From: Verrucomicrobiota bacterium
GTDB lineage: Bacteria; Verrucomicrobiota; Verrucomicrobiia; CAIQCK01
Reading direction: 5' to 3'
Length of the DNA: 64,000 nt
NCBI GenBank assembly: GCA_026397915.1
Contig: JAPLTX010000061.1
Span: 6,435 to 70,434 of the forward strand
Position numbers and translations under genes: made by a program. Below the pieces are notes generated by a model. It ran no database searches. It had not been told where the DNA came from and worked only from the letters and a program-made list of their open reading frames with translations. Each line of letters starts with the position of its first letter. Position 1 is the first letter of the stretch. Positions 33,388-41,727 of this stretch are shown in pieces.

Positions 33388-35216
33388 AATGGGTTTCCTT
33401 CTGTTGAGGTTCGGTGTTGCTGAGATCCGTTACCGGACGCGGGGAGTCCGGCGATTGTCCATGCTGGCAGAATCAGGGGCTTAACTGTTTTACTGTCAGG
33501 CGGTCCCGCCACAATGGTGATTGCAGACGTGGTTTTCTCCGCGCCAAGCGCGTCGAGGAGATGTCCCAAACTGCCCGACTGGGCAAAGTGTTTCTCCATT
33601 GTCTCCTTGGTAAAACCCAGCGGATTGGCGAGTTCAACTGTGCGTGTTTGCGGCCACGGGCGCTCGTCCGACACTTTGCAGCGGATGCAGTCCCAATCTA
33701 CATGGTCCACCGCATCGGCCCCAGCCCGGCGCAGCAACATCGCCCGGGTCCACGCTCTTGTGTCAGCGGGAGGGTGATGCATAAGCTGCTCGACTTGCTC
33801 TTCCGAGACCACGCGCTCGACCATGCCACCGCGTTCGTATATCCAATACAGGCCGTCATCTAGGCTGCTGTAGAGATGATCAAGGTGTTTAATCTCGGGC
33901 GATTCCCACGTGAGCTTGCGATGCTGGCCTATCGCGCGTTCGAGAATCGTTTGTTTCAGTAGCCAGTCCAAGCGCGGCACGAGCGCCTCGAAATCAAACC
34001 GGTGGAGTTTCATCAGTGTGTCTTCCCAGAGCCGCATGATGTCCGCCACGTGCGGCACAATGCCTTCGCAACCGCCTGCGGAGACGAACCGCTTCGCCAA
34101 TTCAAGGAATCGCAATTGCAGTTCCACTGCCGTCAACTGTTCGCCGCCTGCCAACGACGCACGCGCACGCAAGGTCGGATCATGGCTCCATGTCACAACA
34201 GCGCGCAATGGGTCTTCGAGAATCAGACGCATGTCTATTTGGTTGGCTTCGATCATGGCACAAATGATCTGCAAGACACCGATCTTCAACAGCGACGCGT
34301 GGTGACAAAGGTTGTTATCGTAGAAGATGACATGCAAACGCGCCGGGGAGGTTGCGTCGCGTTCTTGAGGCCGTCCCCAGTGCGACGGCCCGCTGAGGCT
34401 TTCATTCCGACTGTTGACGATGGGGCGATTGAACGTCGTTTGAAGGCCGACCAACTGTTCAAAGAAATCGGCGCGCTGAGAGAGTTGGTATCGGACATGA
34501 GGTCGTCCGTTCTCTGCGCCAACTTTGCCGAGACCCGTGAAGACAATGCTGGAAACCTGGTAGGCGGCGAGAAACAGCACATATTGCAGCCTGCGACAGA
34601 ACATGCGCTGCCAAGCTTCCCGCGTGATCATTACGTTGAGGTGATAGCCGTAAGAATTGCTCAACCCGTCGGAATTATTGGCCAGAACCTTGATCTTCCA
34701 GCCATTGGGTAGCCTAGCATTTGCTCCGTTGAGCGCCTGTCGCGCCAGACGCAGCATGGAATGCGTGGCCGCAACATGATCGAACGCGCTGCGAACTTCC
34801 GGCAAACACAACTCCAGATGATTGAGGTCTATGTAAATACACCCGCCATTCGCGGGAAGAAATTTCCTGCCCCAATCCTGCGGATCGAAAGCCGGCGTGC
34901 CATCTGTCTGCGGGCCAGCCGATCCGCCGATGTCCAGCCCTGAGTAGCCAAGACGCTCATTGTTTGCCGCGCCAGATGCACCCGATGGAGTGTTATCCGC
35001 CCACTGCCATGAGTTGACCAGTGGCAAACCATCAATCTCGCGCAACAGCAGCCGCGCCGCCAAAGCGGTATTGCCATTGGACAGTTCCGGGCCGCTGATG
35101 AAATTGCCCAACTCAAAATCTGCTCCACACAGCTTCGGGAGCTGGCGCGCGCGGCGCTGGTTTGCTGCGTGCATTCTTCCCGCTGCGGCGGCTGGTTTCA
35201 TGTTTTCCTCAATCAT
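33384..35216 (-). CDS. Divergent PafA/Dop homologue
   Basis: This is a 610-residue protein. ATG 35216 overlaps the ATPase stop as ATGA; ATG 35201, with GAGG five bases before it, is the alternative. Homology to PafA/Dop runs throughout: FLPANGGCIYIDLNHLELCL with Asp130 kept, NNSDGLSNSYGYHLNVMI, RADFFEQLVGLQTTFNRPIV, and RLHVIFYDNNLCHHASLLKI. The first Mg-binding motif is altered: GADFELGN instead of GxETEY. The Dop-loop region is long and Gly/Ser/Asn-rich (residues 70-110). It may be the deamidase/depupylase of the pair or a specialised ligase. Placed directly ahead of the Pup-like gene. Confidence 0.88.
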   Translation of the reverse strand: MIEENMKPAAAAGRMHAANQRRARQLPKLCGADFELGNFISGPELSNGNTALAARLLLREIDGLPLVNSWQWADNTPSGASGAANNERLGYSGLDIGGSAGPQTDGTPAFDPQDWGRKFLPANGGCIYIDLNHLELCLPEVRSAFDHVAATHSMLRLARQALNGANARLPNGWKIKVLANNSDGLSNSYGYHLNVMITREAWQRMFCRRLQYVLFLAAYQVSSIVFTGLGKVGAENGRPHVRYQLSQRADFFEQLVGLQTTFNRPIVNSRNESLSGPSHWGRPQERDATSPARLHVIFYDNNLCHHASLLKIGVLQIICAMIEANQIDMRLILEDPLRAVVTWSHDPTLRARASLAGGEQLTAVELQLRFLELAKRFVSAGGCEGIVPHVADIMRLWEDTLMKLHRFDFEALVPRLDWLLKQTILERAIGQHRKLTWESPEIKHLDHLYSSLDDGLYWIYERGGMVERVVSEEQVEQLMHHPPADTRAWTRAMLLRRAGADAVDHVDWDCIRCKVSDERPWPQTRTVELANPLGFTKETMEKHFAQSGSLGHLLDALGAEKTTSAITIVAGPPDSKTVKPLILPAWTIAGLPASGNGSQQHRTSTEGNPL

Positions 35217-36877
35217 GCTGCGTGGAGATACCGGTGCGGACGCGGCACCTTCCGCACCACGGGTTGACAACTCACCACGTCCACGTCTTGTGGGAGATCC
35301 GAGAGATAGGCATGGACATTGTGCCGGGTCAGCATGGTGCGCATGCGGTCAATGGCTTGCGCAACCGCTTCCTCAACGTCGGCCGCGCAAAGCCCCGGCT
35401 CTCCGCCACGCGCGTGCCGTAGAAACGCCGCGCGCCGGGCTGCCCGTGCGACTTGCTCGAAGATGCGGCCGCTTGCCAGTTCACGGGCTACGACAACGCG
35501 CTGCTTGTTGTCACGGAACTTGACGGTGCAAACCTCGTTGTCCGCGTTGGGACTGTAGAGTTTTGACACCGCGATCTCGATCAGATCTTCCCGTGTTGTG
35601 GCGGCCGAAGAACCGTTTGGATTGTAGGGCAGCGTTGGCGTCAGATGGACTTGGAAGATGCCTCTCGCGCCGCGGCTATCCGGCCGGTCCACGGGGATCT
35701 CGATGTCGGAGAGCCGCTCCAGCAGCGCCGGATCCACCAAGTCTTTGCGGTTGGTCGCCGAAATGATGGCGACGTTCTTCCGGTCTTTGAAGCCGTCAAT
35801 CTCCGCAAGCAGCGCGGCAAGAAACTTGTCAGAATGATGGCCGACCGCGCTGCCACGAATGCGACCTGCGGCCTCAATCTCATCGAGGAACGCGACCGCG
35901 AATCCTTCCTTCGCGGCCTCCTGCAACGCTTTGAAGAAATTGCGAATGTTCTGCTGGGTGACGCCGACAAATGGGTCTTCCCACTCCGCGGGTTTGACCA
36001 CCGCGAAACGGCATTTCTTGCCGCTGAGGCGCTGGATTTCGCTGCAACCGACGCGAGCCATTAACGTCTTGCCGCAGCCCGGCGGACCGTGGAGCAACAC
36101 TGTCTGGCGCCCGCCAACGTCGTAAGACGCCGCCAAGTCCGGCGCAATCAGAAACGTGGTCAGCGCGTCCAACAGCGTTTGCAGGTTCGCGTCCTGTCCG
36201 CCGACCTGGGCAGAGGAAACGTTTGGCGTTTCATTCAGGAAACTCTGATGACCTTCCGCAGCCTCGATTCTTTCAAACGCGATCCAACTTGTGCGGTCGA
36301 ACCGCACCATGTCGCCACGTTTCAAGTTCGCCTCCAGCAACGGGGACGCGGCGTGGACAATAACCTCCTGGTCACGGGAATTGAGCACCAACCGTTTCTC
36401 TGACGTGATACGGTCGAAGCAGGCAATCTCCCCACCAGTGATCGTGGCTGTCGATGACTTGGCCATTATCACATTCAGTTCAGGCCCCAGAAAGACCTCG
36501 TCCCCGCAGCGAAACAGCTCCGGAGCAGCACCCTCCGCAAAGCCGACAACCCGGCGCGTCGCGCCAAGCTGAACCACTGCCAGTAATCCCCTTTGCGTTT
36601 GGGTCAGACCGAGAAACACTGCAGGGTGCCATGGCATCACTGTCAGTTTCTCGATCACCCCCTCCAGGTTGTGCATGGTTTCGCGAGCTTCCGCCAAACC
36701 TCCGTGCAACGACTCGATCCGGCTAAGAAGTGCAAAATCCAATTCCGTTTCCAAGTCCTTTGAGGTGGAACGCAACTTCTGAGCGTGGGCAACTTTGTCT
36801 TCGAGCGGCGGACCGTCTTCGCCCGTGATAAACAACGGCTCAATGAGTGACTGGTTACGATTTGCAGGTCGTTTCAT
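35213..36877 (-). CDS. Mpa/ARC-like AAA unfoldase
   Basis: This is a 554-residue protein from ATG 36877 (AAAGGAG upstream), overlapping the JAMM gene by 23 bp. The order is: N-terminal coiled coil (LLSRIESLHGGLAEARETMH), an OB-like domain ending LLEANLKRGDMVRFDRTS, then one AAA module with Walker A LLHGPPGCGKTLMARVG, Walker B VAFLDEIEAAGRIRG, and sensor IISATNRKDLVDPALLERL. The layout is that of Mpa/ARC, the ring ATPase that feeds pupylated proteins to the 20S proteasome. The C-terminus reads RYLHAA, so the free terminal YL motif that docks Mpa to the proteasome is absent. No proteasome subunit gene is in the window, so it may unfold without degradation or use another protease. Confidence 0.88.
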   Translation of the reverse strand: MKRPANRNQSLIEPLFITGEDGPPLEDKVAHAQKLRSTSKDLETELDFALLSRIESLHGGLAEARETMHNLEGVIEKLTVMPWHPAVFLGLTQTQRGLLAVVQLGATRRVVGFAEGAAPELFRCGDEVFLGPELNVIMAKSSTATITGGEIACFDRITSEKRLVLNSRDQEVIVHAASPLLEANLKRGDMVRFDRTSWIAFERIEAAEGHQSFLNETPNVSSAQVGGQDANLQTLLDALTTFLIAPDLAASYDVGGRQTVLLHGPPGCGKTLMARVGCSEIQRLSGKKCRFAVVKPAEWEDPFVGVTQQNIRNFFKALQEAAKEGFAVAFLDEIEAAGRIRGSAVGHHSDKFLAALLAEIDGFKDRKNVAIISATNRKDLVDPALLERLSDIEIPVDRPDSRGARGIFQVHLTPTLPYNPNGSSAATTREDLIEIAVSKLYSPNADNEVCTVKFRDNKQRVVVARELASGRIFEQVARAARRAAFLRHARGGEPGLCAADVEEAVAQAIDRMRTMLTRHNVHAYLSDLPQDVDVVSCQPVVRKVPRPHRYLHAA

Positions 36878-37925
36878 GAACGCTCCTTTCAACAACAGCG
36901 GCCGGTTTTGTGCAGTGCAAGACGTTGAACTTGCGTTGTTCCAGTATCGCCCGGTTCCATCCGAACAGCGCGAACTGGATACCGCTGTCGGCGTTGGTAG
37001 CCACAAGCGCCACGTGGAACGCTTTCGGAAACACCGTCCGGTGGAAGGCAACGTCATCGCCGCTGAAAAAGTTTTTCTGGAGGGCACACGCCTTTCTTTT
37101 TTCCGGCGGGCACTCTGCGTTGCAGAAAAATTTTCCGGGATGGCTGTGCCACCAGCCGACAAGCAACTCCTGCTGATGACGCAAGGCGATGGCCGAGCGC
37201 GCCGCGGTCCACGTGTCTGCTGTGAAAACAACTTTATTGAGATCAGCGTGTGTGTGTTTCGCCGGCACTTGCGCGGTTACCGCAAGAAACGCCGTGGCGT
37301 CCGAACGATGAACGTGGCCAAGCAACACGCCACCCGTCTCGACGGCCTCTGCTGCACGCGTCAACTCGGATACTTCATCAAGGACCGCCTGGGGAACAAA
37401 CACGGGCATGTCCGCGCCATCGCCATCGCCGATGGTCATGGAGGCGCGCGTGTAATCCTCCAGCCGCGACACTTTCATCGGCACGGCCACGATGGATTCC
37501 TTCATCACGATCGCCGTCGCTTCCTGTTTTGCCTTCTCGCGCATTTGGGGATAAGCAGACACCAGATACCGGAACTTTTCCCCTGCTTGGAACACTCCTT
37601 GCTCAACAAGTCCTGCGGCTGCGCGCTGCGCGCAACTCTTGAAATAGTCGCTGGGAAACTCGCACGCCGCCAGTGGAGATCCGTCTGCGGTGATAGCAAC
37701 GCGAAAACCGCCAATGTAAGGCGCTCCTGCGCTCGGGTGTGGAACTGGTTCGATTGTGGTGGTGGTGTCTTCGGCAGCCACATCTCCGGGAGCCTGCCGT
37801 GCGGAGTCAAACAGCGCACACTCGCGGGCAGGCTCCCAGTCAACGTCCTCGGCTGGCACTTGGCCTAGGGCCGTGCCATCCTCCTTGTAGAACTCCAAGA
37901 CAAACCGATGGTTGATCGTTAGCAT
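36855..37925 (-). CDS. JAMM (JAB1/MPN) metallopeptidase with a Cys-rich insert
   Basis: This is a 356-residue protein. The C-terminal JAMM domain shows Glu196 in ETGGVLLGHV, the zinc ligands in GWWHSHPGKF (His260, His262), and Ser288/Asp291 in FFSGDD. The loop between HSHP and the S-x2-D site is about 24 residues, not the usual 7, and carries three cysteines (FFCNAECPPEKRKAC), perhaps a metal-binding or redox switch. The N-terminal 150 residues form a separate domain of unknown type. JAMM peptidases in bacterial ubiquitin-like operons trim the modifier's C-terminus or remove it from targets. It lies between the Ubl gene and the AAA gene. Confidence 0.92.
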   Translation of the reverse strand: MLTINHRFVLEFYKEDGTALGQVPAEDVDWEPARECALFDSARQAPGDVAAEDTTTTIEPVPHPSAGAPYIGGFRVAITADGSPLAACEFPSDYFKSCAQRAAAGLVEQGVFQAGEKFRYLVSAYPQMREKAKQEATAIVMKESIVAVPMKVSRLEDYTRASMTIGDGDGADMPVFVPQAVLDEVSELTRAAEAVETGGVLLGHVHRSDATAFLAVTAQVPAKHTHADLNKVVFTADTWTAARSAIALRHQQELLVGWWHSHPGKFFCNAECPPEKRKACALQKNFFSGDDVAFHRTVFPKAFHVALVATNADSGIQFALFGWNRAILEQRKFNVLHCTKPAAVVERSVHETTCKS

Positions 37926-37970
37926 GTGGACGGGGGTCCCGACACGGGACTCGGTTTGCGCGTTTGAGGT

Positions 37971-38258
37971 TTAAGCGTTGTGCGCTCCAGCCTGAATATC
38001 TGGCTGGAGCGTAATCTCGTCGTTGGGTTGCAGTGCTTCTCCTGCAATCTCGGACACATTCAGGTGCCGTCCTTCGCGTTCGAGCCGTGCGGAATACACC
38101 AGCGGCTGTCCGGCGCCGTCATTGCGCGTTAGCCGCATCCGATCCACGAGCGTGGAGACAACCTCGCCCACCCTGGCGTCCGCTGGAATGTTTGCCTGGA
38201 AGCTGCGCTGGCCGCTAACGTCACTAGCCTTGATTGGAATTATGAGCGGTTTGATCAT
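37971..38258 (-). CDS. Ubiquitin-like beta-grasp protein
   Basis: This is a 95-residue protein from ATG 38258 with AAGGAA seven bases ahead. The strand and turn pattern is ubiquitin-like: LIIPIKASDVSGQRSFQANI, then an alternating segment RVGEVVSTLVDRMRL forming the helix, a SARLEREGRHLNVSEI stretch equivalent to the ubiquitin lysine-48 region, and ALQPNDEITLQPDI for the last strand. The tail is QAGAHNA with no diglycine, so the modifier might need trimming, act non-covalently, or use another C-terminal chemistry. The neighbours are E1, E2 and JAMM genes. The fold call is by pattern and context. Confidence 0.78.
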   Translation of the reverse strand: MIKPLIIPIKASDVSGQRSFQANIPADARVGEVVSTLVDRMRLTRNDGAGQPLVYSARLEREGRHLNVSEIAGEALQPNDEITLQPDIQAGAHNA

Positions 38259-38308
38259 GATTCGTTCCTTCCGTTTCCTTTGCTGTTCGCTGACTCCTGA
38301 TTACTGGT

Positions 38309-39214
38309 TCACTGGCTTGCCGCGGACCATCCGCGGATAGTCAGAAATTCGCTGGCTGCGTCCTTATCGCTGGCCAAAAGCATCGCCTCCGCCGCGCAGA
38401 GATTGCAGGCAACCGACAAGCTGCCGAGCGTGGCTGACAGTTCAAATGGCGCGGGTGCGTCCGCAAACACCACTTCCATTTCCGCCAATATGGTGTTGTC
38501 CCTCTCAATGGCTGCCGCACGAGCCAGGCGCACAATGCCACATGTCGTCAACAGCAGTTCGGCTACAGCCCGCCGGCAGTCTGGATCCTCCGAATCCATT
38601 GCAGTCACAACCACCGATACGGTGGTGCGCTCCTGTTTTGTCTCCATCAACGCGTGGTGAACACCGTGCGTGGCCTCGAGTTCAACGGTCAAAACGCCAC
38701 TGGAGCGCTCGGCAAACGGCCAACCCGCTTCTTTGCACAGTTGTTTCAAATCCAAGGTCGGTGGCGACGCCGCCCGGCCATTAAGACAGGTTTCCACCAC
38801 CTCTCCACGATACCGCGCTCGCGCAGCGATGAAACCGTCGCACACTTGATTGAGCCGTCGCGCCAGGTCGCCGCCAGCATCCACTGGAAGTTCAGCTCGC
38901 AACACGGCGTTTCGCTCCGCGTTCAGCGCGAACTTCACGTTGCCTGCAAGGATTCCGTTCCAGCGCAGCAAGTCCCACAGGCGGCTCGTGTCCAACGCAC
39001 TCACGGTTGCTTCTGCATCCAGCGGTGCTTCCAGTGACAGCCAGTGCCGGGTGCGGCACGGGTCTTCTTCCAGGCGCGCAACCGCGTGATGCGTTGCGCC
39101 GTTCTTCCATGTCAGGTGCCAGTCGCCGGGAACGCGCGGGGTGACGTCCAGTCCCGCGCGTCCCAGCGCCCCCTCTACTGCTCGGCACTCCGGCGTTTGC
39201 AATGTCTTGCTCAT
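38309..39214 (-). CDS. Secretion-chaperone-like (CesT/YbjN-type) protein of the Ubl cluster
   Basis: This is a 301-residue protein; ATG 39214 overlaps the E2 stop as ATGA. It seems to contain two similar halves of the type-III-secretion-chaperone/YbjN kind, for instance the first half with WHLTWKNG, LWDLLRWNGILAGNVKFALN and AVLRAELPVD, and the second with LTVELEATHGVHHALM, AAIERDNTILAEMEVVFADA. Proteins of this fold bind partner proteins as dimers. I do not know a described role in ubiquitin-like conjugation, but its tight coupling to E2 suggests an adaptor that holds the substrate or modifier. Family assignment is moderate. Confidence 0.65.
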   Translation of the reverse strand: MSKTLQTPECRAVEGALGRAGLDVTPRVPGDWHLTWKNGATHHAVARLEEDPCRTRHWLSLEAPLDAEATVSALDTSRLWDLLRWNGILAGNVKFALNAERNAVLRAELPVDAGGDLARRLNQVCDGFIAARARYRGEVVETCLNGRAASPPTLDLKQLCKEAGWPFAERSSGVLTVELEATHGVHHALMETKQERTTVSVVVTAMDSEDPDCRRAVAELLLTTCGIVRLARAAAIERDNTILAEMEVVFADAPAPFELSATLGSLSVACNLCAAEAMLLASDKDAASEFLTIRGWSAASQ

Positions 39215-39747
39215 GCGGCACCTGCCCCTTTCAAGTCTTTGACTTCGAAGTCGAGTGTCCGCCGTTTCAATGGTTGACGATCTGTCGGAAACCGTTTCGG
39301 ATCCTGCTGCCGGGCCCACTGCGCCGCGGCATGATTCAACCCTTCGTCGCGCGTGGAGTAGAGGTTCCACGTCCAGACCTCGAAGCACGCATACAGAATC
39401 TCGACCAGCGACATGCCGCGTTTGATTTCCACGCAAATGAACGGCGGCCGGATGTTTGGGTGCCACGGAGACGGATGAGGTCCGAGGTAGGACAATACGT
39501 GCGGGATGTCCACGTTCTCATTGCGCAGATAGTCGGGTGGAAACCAAATCATTACCGCGAAACCGGTGGACTCGACGATTCCGCCTCTGGCGTCACGCAC
39601 AAGCCCTTTGGCTTTGAACTCGGCTATGTAGCGGTCGGGCGGATTGCCATCCACGGAAATCAGGCGTAGCACATCGCTGGCTTCGGCCAGGGCCATGCCC
39701 TCGCGCTGTTGCTGCTGCAGGAACGAGTTGAATACCATGTCTGTCAT
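39211..39747 (-). CDS. E2-like ubiquitin-conjugating enzyme
   Basis: This is a 178-residue protein. ATG 39747 is chosen because AAGGAA lies ten bases upstream; an open extension back to 39885 is Arg-rich and unlike an E2 N-terminus. The UBC core is recognisable: PDRYIAEFKAKGLV for the first strands, GFAVMIWFPPDYL, then the HPN signature in SPWHPNIRPPFICVEI, with Cys105 six residues after Asn98, close to the spacing in eukaryotic E2 enzymes (HPN followed by xxxxGxICL). A helix with Trp/Tyr residues follows. It should accept the modifier from the E1 encoded just upstream and pass it to a substrate, perhaps through the FHA-RING protein. Confidence 0.88.
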   Translation of the reverse strand: MTDMVFNSFLQQQQREGMALAEASDVLRLISVDGNPPDRYIAEFKAKGLVRDARGGIVESTGFAVMIWFPPDYLRNENVDIPHVLSYLGPHPSPWHPNIRPPFICVEIKRGMSLVEILYACFEVWTWNLYSTRDEGLNHAAAQWARQQDPKRFPTDRQPLKRRTLDFEVKDLKGAGAA

Positions 39748-39891
39748 CTGCCTGGTTCCTTGTTCGTGTCGCACTTTACCGCTCACACCTCTTCGGTCCG
39801 CGGTATGCTTCCCGGTCACAGCCGCGAAACCTCGATTTGCGCGCGATTTTCCGCGTTTCTTGTGCACCAACATGTTCTCGGTCACTCATGG

Positions 39892-41007
39892 TCATCGGCC
39901 GATTTCAAATTGCCTTTCACGGCCATTGCGCAGGACGGTTAAGACATCGCCTGCGCGAAAACCAATACTGGCCAGCGAACGGTCCAGCAGCCGGTCAGAG
40001 AGCTGGCTTTGCGATACGCGCGCACGCGCGTTTAGCCCCGCTGCCAGCATGACGCGCCTGCAATTCGGGCAAACGCTATCAGTGGCGCGCAGCCGGCCCG
40101 TCAACCCGAAGAGAGGCTTTTCCCGACCGCAGCCGGGACAAGCGAGAGCAAACACAAATGTTTTCCCCTCGACGCTCAACACCGCCTCGCCACCCTTGCG
40201 GGTGTCACGACTAAAGCCATCGAGCGCCTTACGCAACGTCATGACGAAGGGCTTGCATCGCAACGGCTCGATTCTGTGCGTGACATGGTCAAACCGACAT
40301 CCGGGGTTTCGTTGAAACGAAGTCACGTAGTGTTTGTGAAACGCCGCGTCCATCAACACCTGACGCCCCACAAGCGCTTTCGCGGTTTGGCCGGTCAGTA
40401 GTTTGTGGCACTCGACCGCCTGGAGCGACGCTGCCAGCGCGCCGAGATAAGAGGGAGCGTCCGTGGGCGCCGGTTTGGCCGGAGCCGCCTGGCATGGATG
40501 CCGCCGACGCGCCGTTGCATAGTCGGCATCACTCCACGAGCACTCAAGGCACGGGGCGGCTGACCCCGGCACATAGACATTCACCCGCACAAGCAGCCCG
40601 TCGGCTTGAACACCCGCGTCAATCCACGGCACGCCGAGCCGCCATGCGATTTGGTTCACAACACGGCGGGCGTCCTTTGAGTCGAGGCACGCGAGAATCA
40701 CGTCCGCACGAATCTTTCCCAGTGGCACGTCCCTGACATCGGCAACGATTCCTTCGCACCTCAGGGCGGGATTGATGGCTTTGAGACGGCTGGCTTGGAC
40801 GAGCGCCTTGGGTTTGCCGATGGAACCCTGCGTCACGTCTTGCGAGGACAGGTTCTTCGACTGGTAGGAATCCATGTCAATCAGCGTCACGCGGGTTAGG
40901 TTGGCCATCCGTGCAAGATGCGGGACCAGGTGCGAACCGATATTGCCGCCCGCACCGATCACGGTGATGCTACGGCCAGTCTTTCGGTTTTGGTGGCGTG
41001 TTGGCAT
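39892..41007 (-). CDS. E1-like (ThiF/MoeB/UBA) activating enzyme
   Basis: This is a 371-residue protein from ATG 41007, one base after the FHA-RING stop, with GAGGGA as ribosome site. The nucleotide-binding loop is ITVIGAGGNIGSHLV (residues 14-28), followed by TLIDMDSYQSKNLSSQ, where the usual NLxRQ Arg is Ser. Cys residues appear in APCLECSWSDADY (zinc-like) and RHPCQAAP, the latter aligning with the catalytic Cys loop ahead of GALAASLQAVECHKLL. The C-terminal third adds a zinc ribbon (CPGCGREK...CPNCRR) and a short basic tail (DVLTVLRNGRERQF). It adenylates the modifier C-terminus and passes it to E2. The altered Arg deserves attention. Confidence 0.9.
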   Translation of the reverse strand: MPTRHQNRKTGRSITVIGAGGNIGSHLVPHLARMANLTRVTLIDMDSYQSKNLSSQDVTQGSIGKPKALVQASRLKAINPALRCEGIVADVRDVPLGKIRADVILACLDSKDARRVVNQIAWRLGVPWIDAGVQADGLLVRVNVYVPGSAAPCLECSWSDADYATARRRHPCQAAPAKPAPTDAPSYLGALAASLQAVECHKLLTGQTAKALVGRQVLMDAAFHKHYVTSFQRNPGCRFDHVTHRIEPLRCKPFVMTLRKALDGFSRDTRKGGEAVLSVEGKTFVFALACPGCGREKPLFGLTGRLRATDSVCPNCRRVMLAAGLNARARVSQSQLSDRLLDRSLASIGFRAGDVLTVLRNGRERQFEIGR

Positions 41008-41008
41008 G

Positions 41009-41563
41009 TCAGAGTCCCTCCGGTGTCCAACGATAACCGGCGTCCAGCGCGGTTTGCTGATCACACGAGGCACAACGCGTGTCGTAGGTCCAGCAAGGTA
41101 GATTGGAATCGGGCGCTTGGTGGTGCCACAAGCCGCACTGCGGGTTTGGGCACCGCACCGCAGGCGTGCCGGCCGCCAGTTCCGTCTTGCATCGCGGGCA
41201 ATGAACGGGGCGATCCGAACCGGGGAACGACTTCACGGATGCCATCCGTTCCGTGGAGAAAAACAATGTTGCCGGCCGCAGCCCGCCAACGCGTATCTCG
41301 TCCCGGTCGCGAAGAATGCGAACGCCCAGCGTCACGGCTTGGCCGTTGACACGGAGGGCTGCGCCTGGATGCACAAGCAAAACCCACGTGTCGTTTGCCG
41401 TTTGTCGAACGAGAGTCACTGTCGGCTTGGTGCGCCGTTGTGCCATGCTCGCGAGCACCACGGGCTTGCCATCGTTCGTAATCTCATAGCCATCGGCGGC
41501 GAGCGGATGAACGGTCCATTCGCCCGCTTGTCCTTCGTTGGCCGCCATCCACAAATGCGCCAT
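41009..41563 (-). CDS. FHA-RING protein, candidate E3
   Basis: This is a 184-residue protein. ATG 41563 follows AAAGGAG by seven bases; ATG 41569 lies too close to it. Residues about 40-105 resemble an FHA or related beta-sandwich: VLLVHPGAALRVNGQAVTLG and ILRDRDEIRVGGL. Residues 121-168 are a RING-type zinc site: C122, C125, C138, C143, H147/H148, C157, C164 and C167 (HCPRCKTELA, RCPNPQCGLWHH, RCASCDQQ). Prokaryotic RINGs of this spacing occur with bacterial E1/E2 genes and are taken as E3 ligases. An FHA partner would let it choose phospho-threonine substrates; that is inference. First gene of the tight cluster. Confidence 0.82.
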   Translation of the reverse strand: MAHLWMAANEGQAGEWTVHPLAADGYEITNDGKPVVLASMAQRRTKPTVTLVRQTANDTWVLLVHPGAALRVNGQAVTLGVRILRDRDEIRVGGLRPATLFFSTERMASVKSFPGSDRPVHCPRCKTELAAGTPAVRCPNPQCGLWHHQAPDSNLPCWTYDTRCASCDQQTALDAGYRWTPEGL

Positions 41564-41727
41564 GGTCATGCTCCTTTCTCGTCTTTCCGTTTCGCACGTT
41601 CCACTGACTGCGCCCGCATCCTATGCGGGGCCACGACGACGGTCTGATAATTCCCGCCAATCACACCGCGGTCTGTTCATTGCGGCCCCTGCTGGCCGCA
41701 GCTTTGCAGCAGGTTTTGGGTTCACGC

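Noticed and set aside
39748..39885. N-terminal extension of the E2 from 39885
   Set aside because: The extension is Arg/Lys-rich without E2 resemblance, and a good ribosome site precedes ATG 39747.
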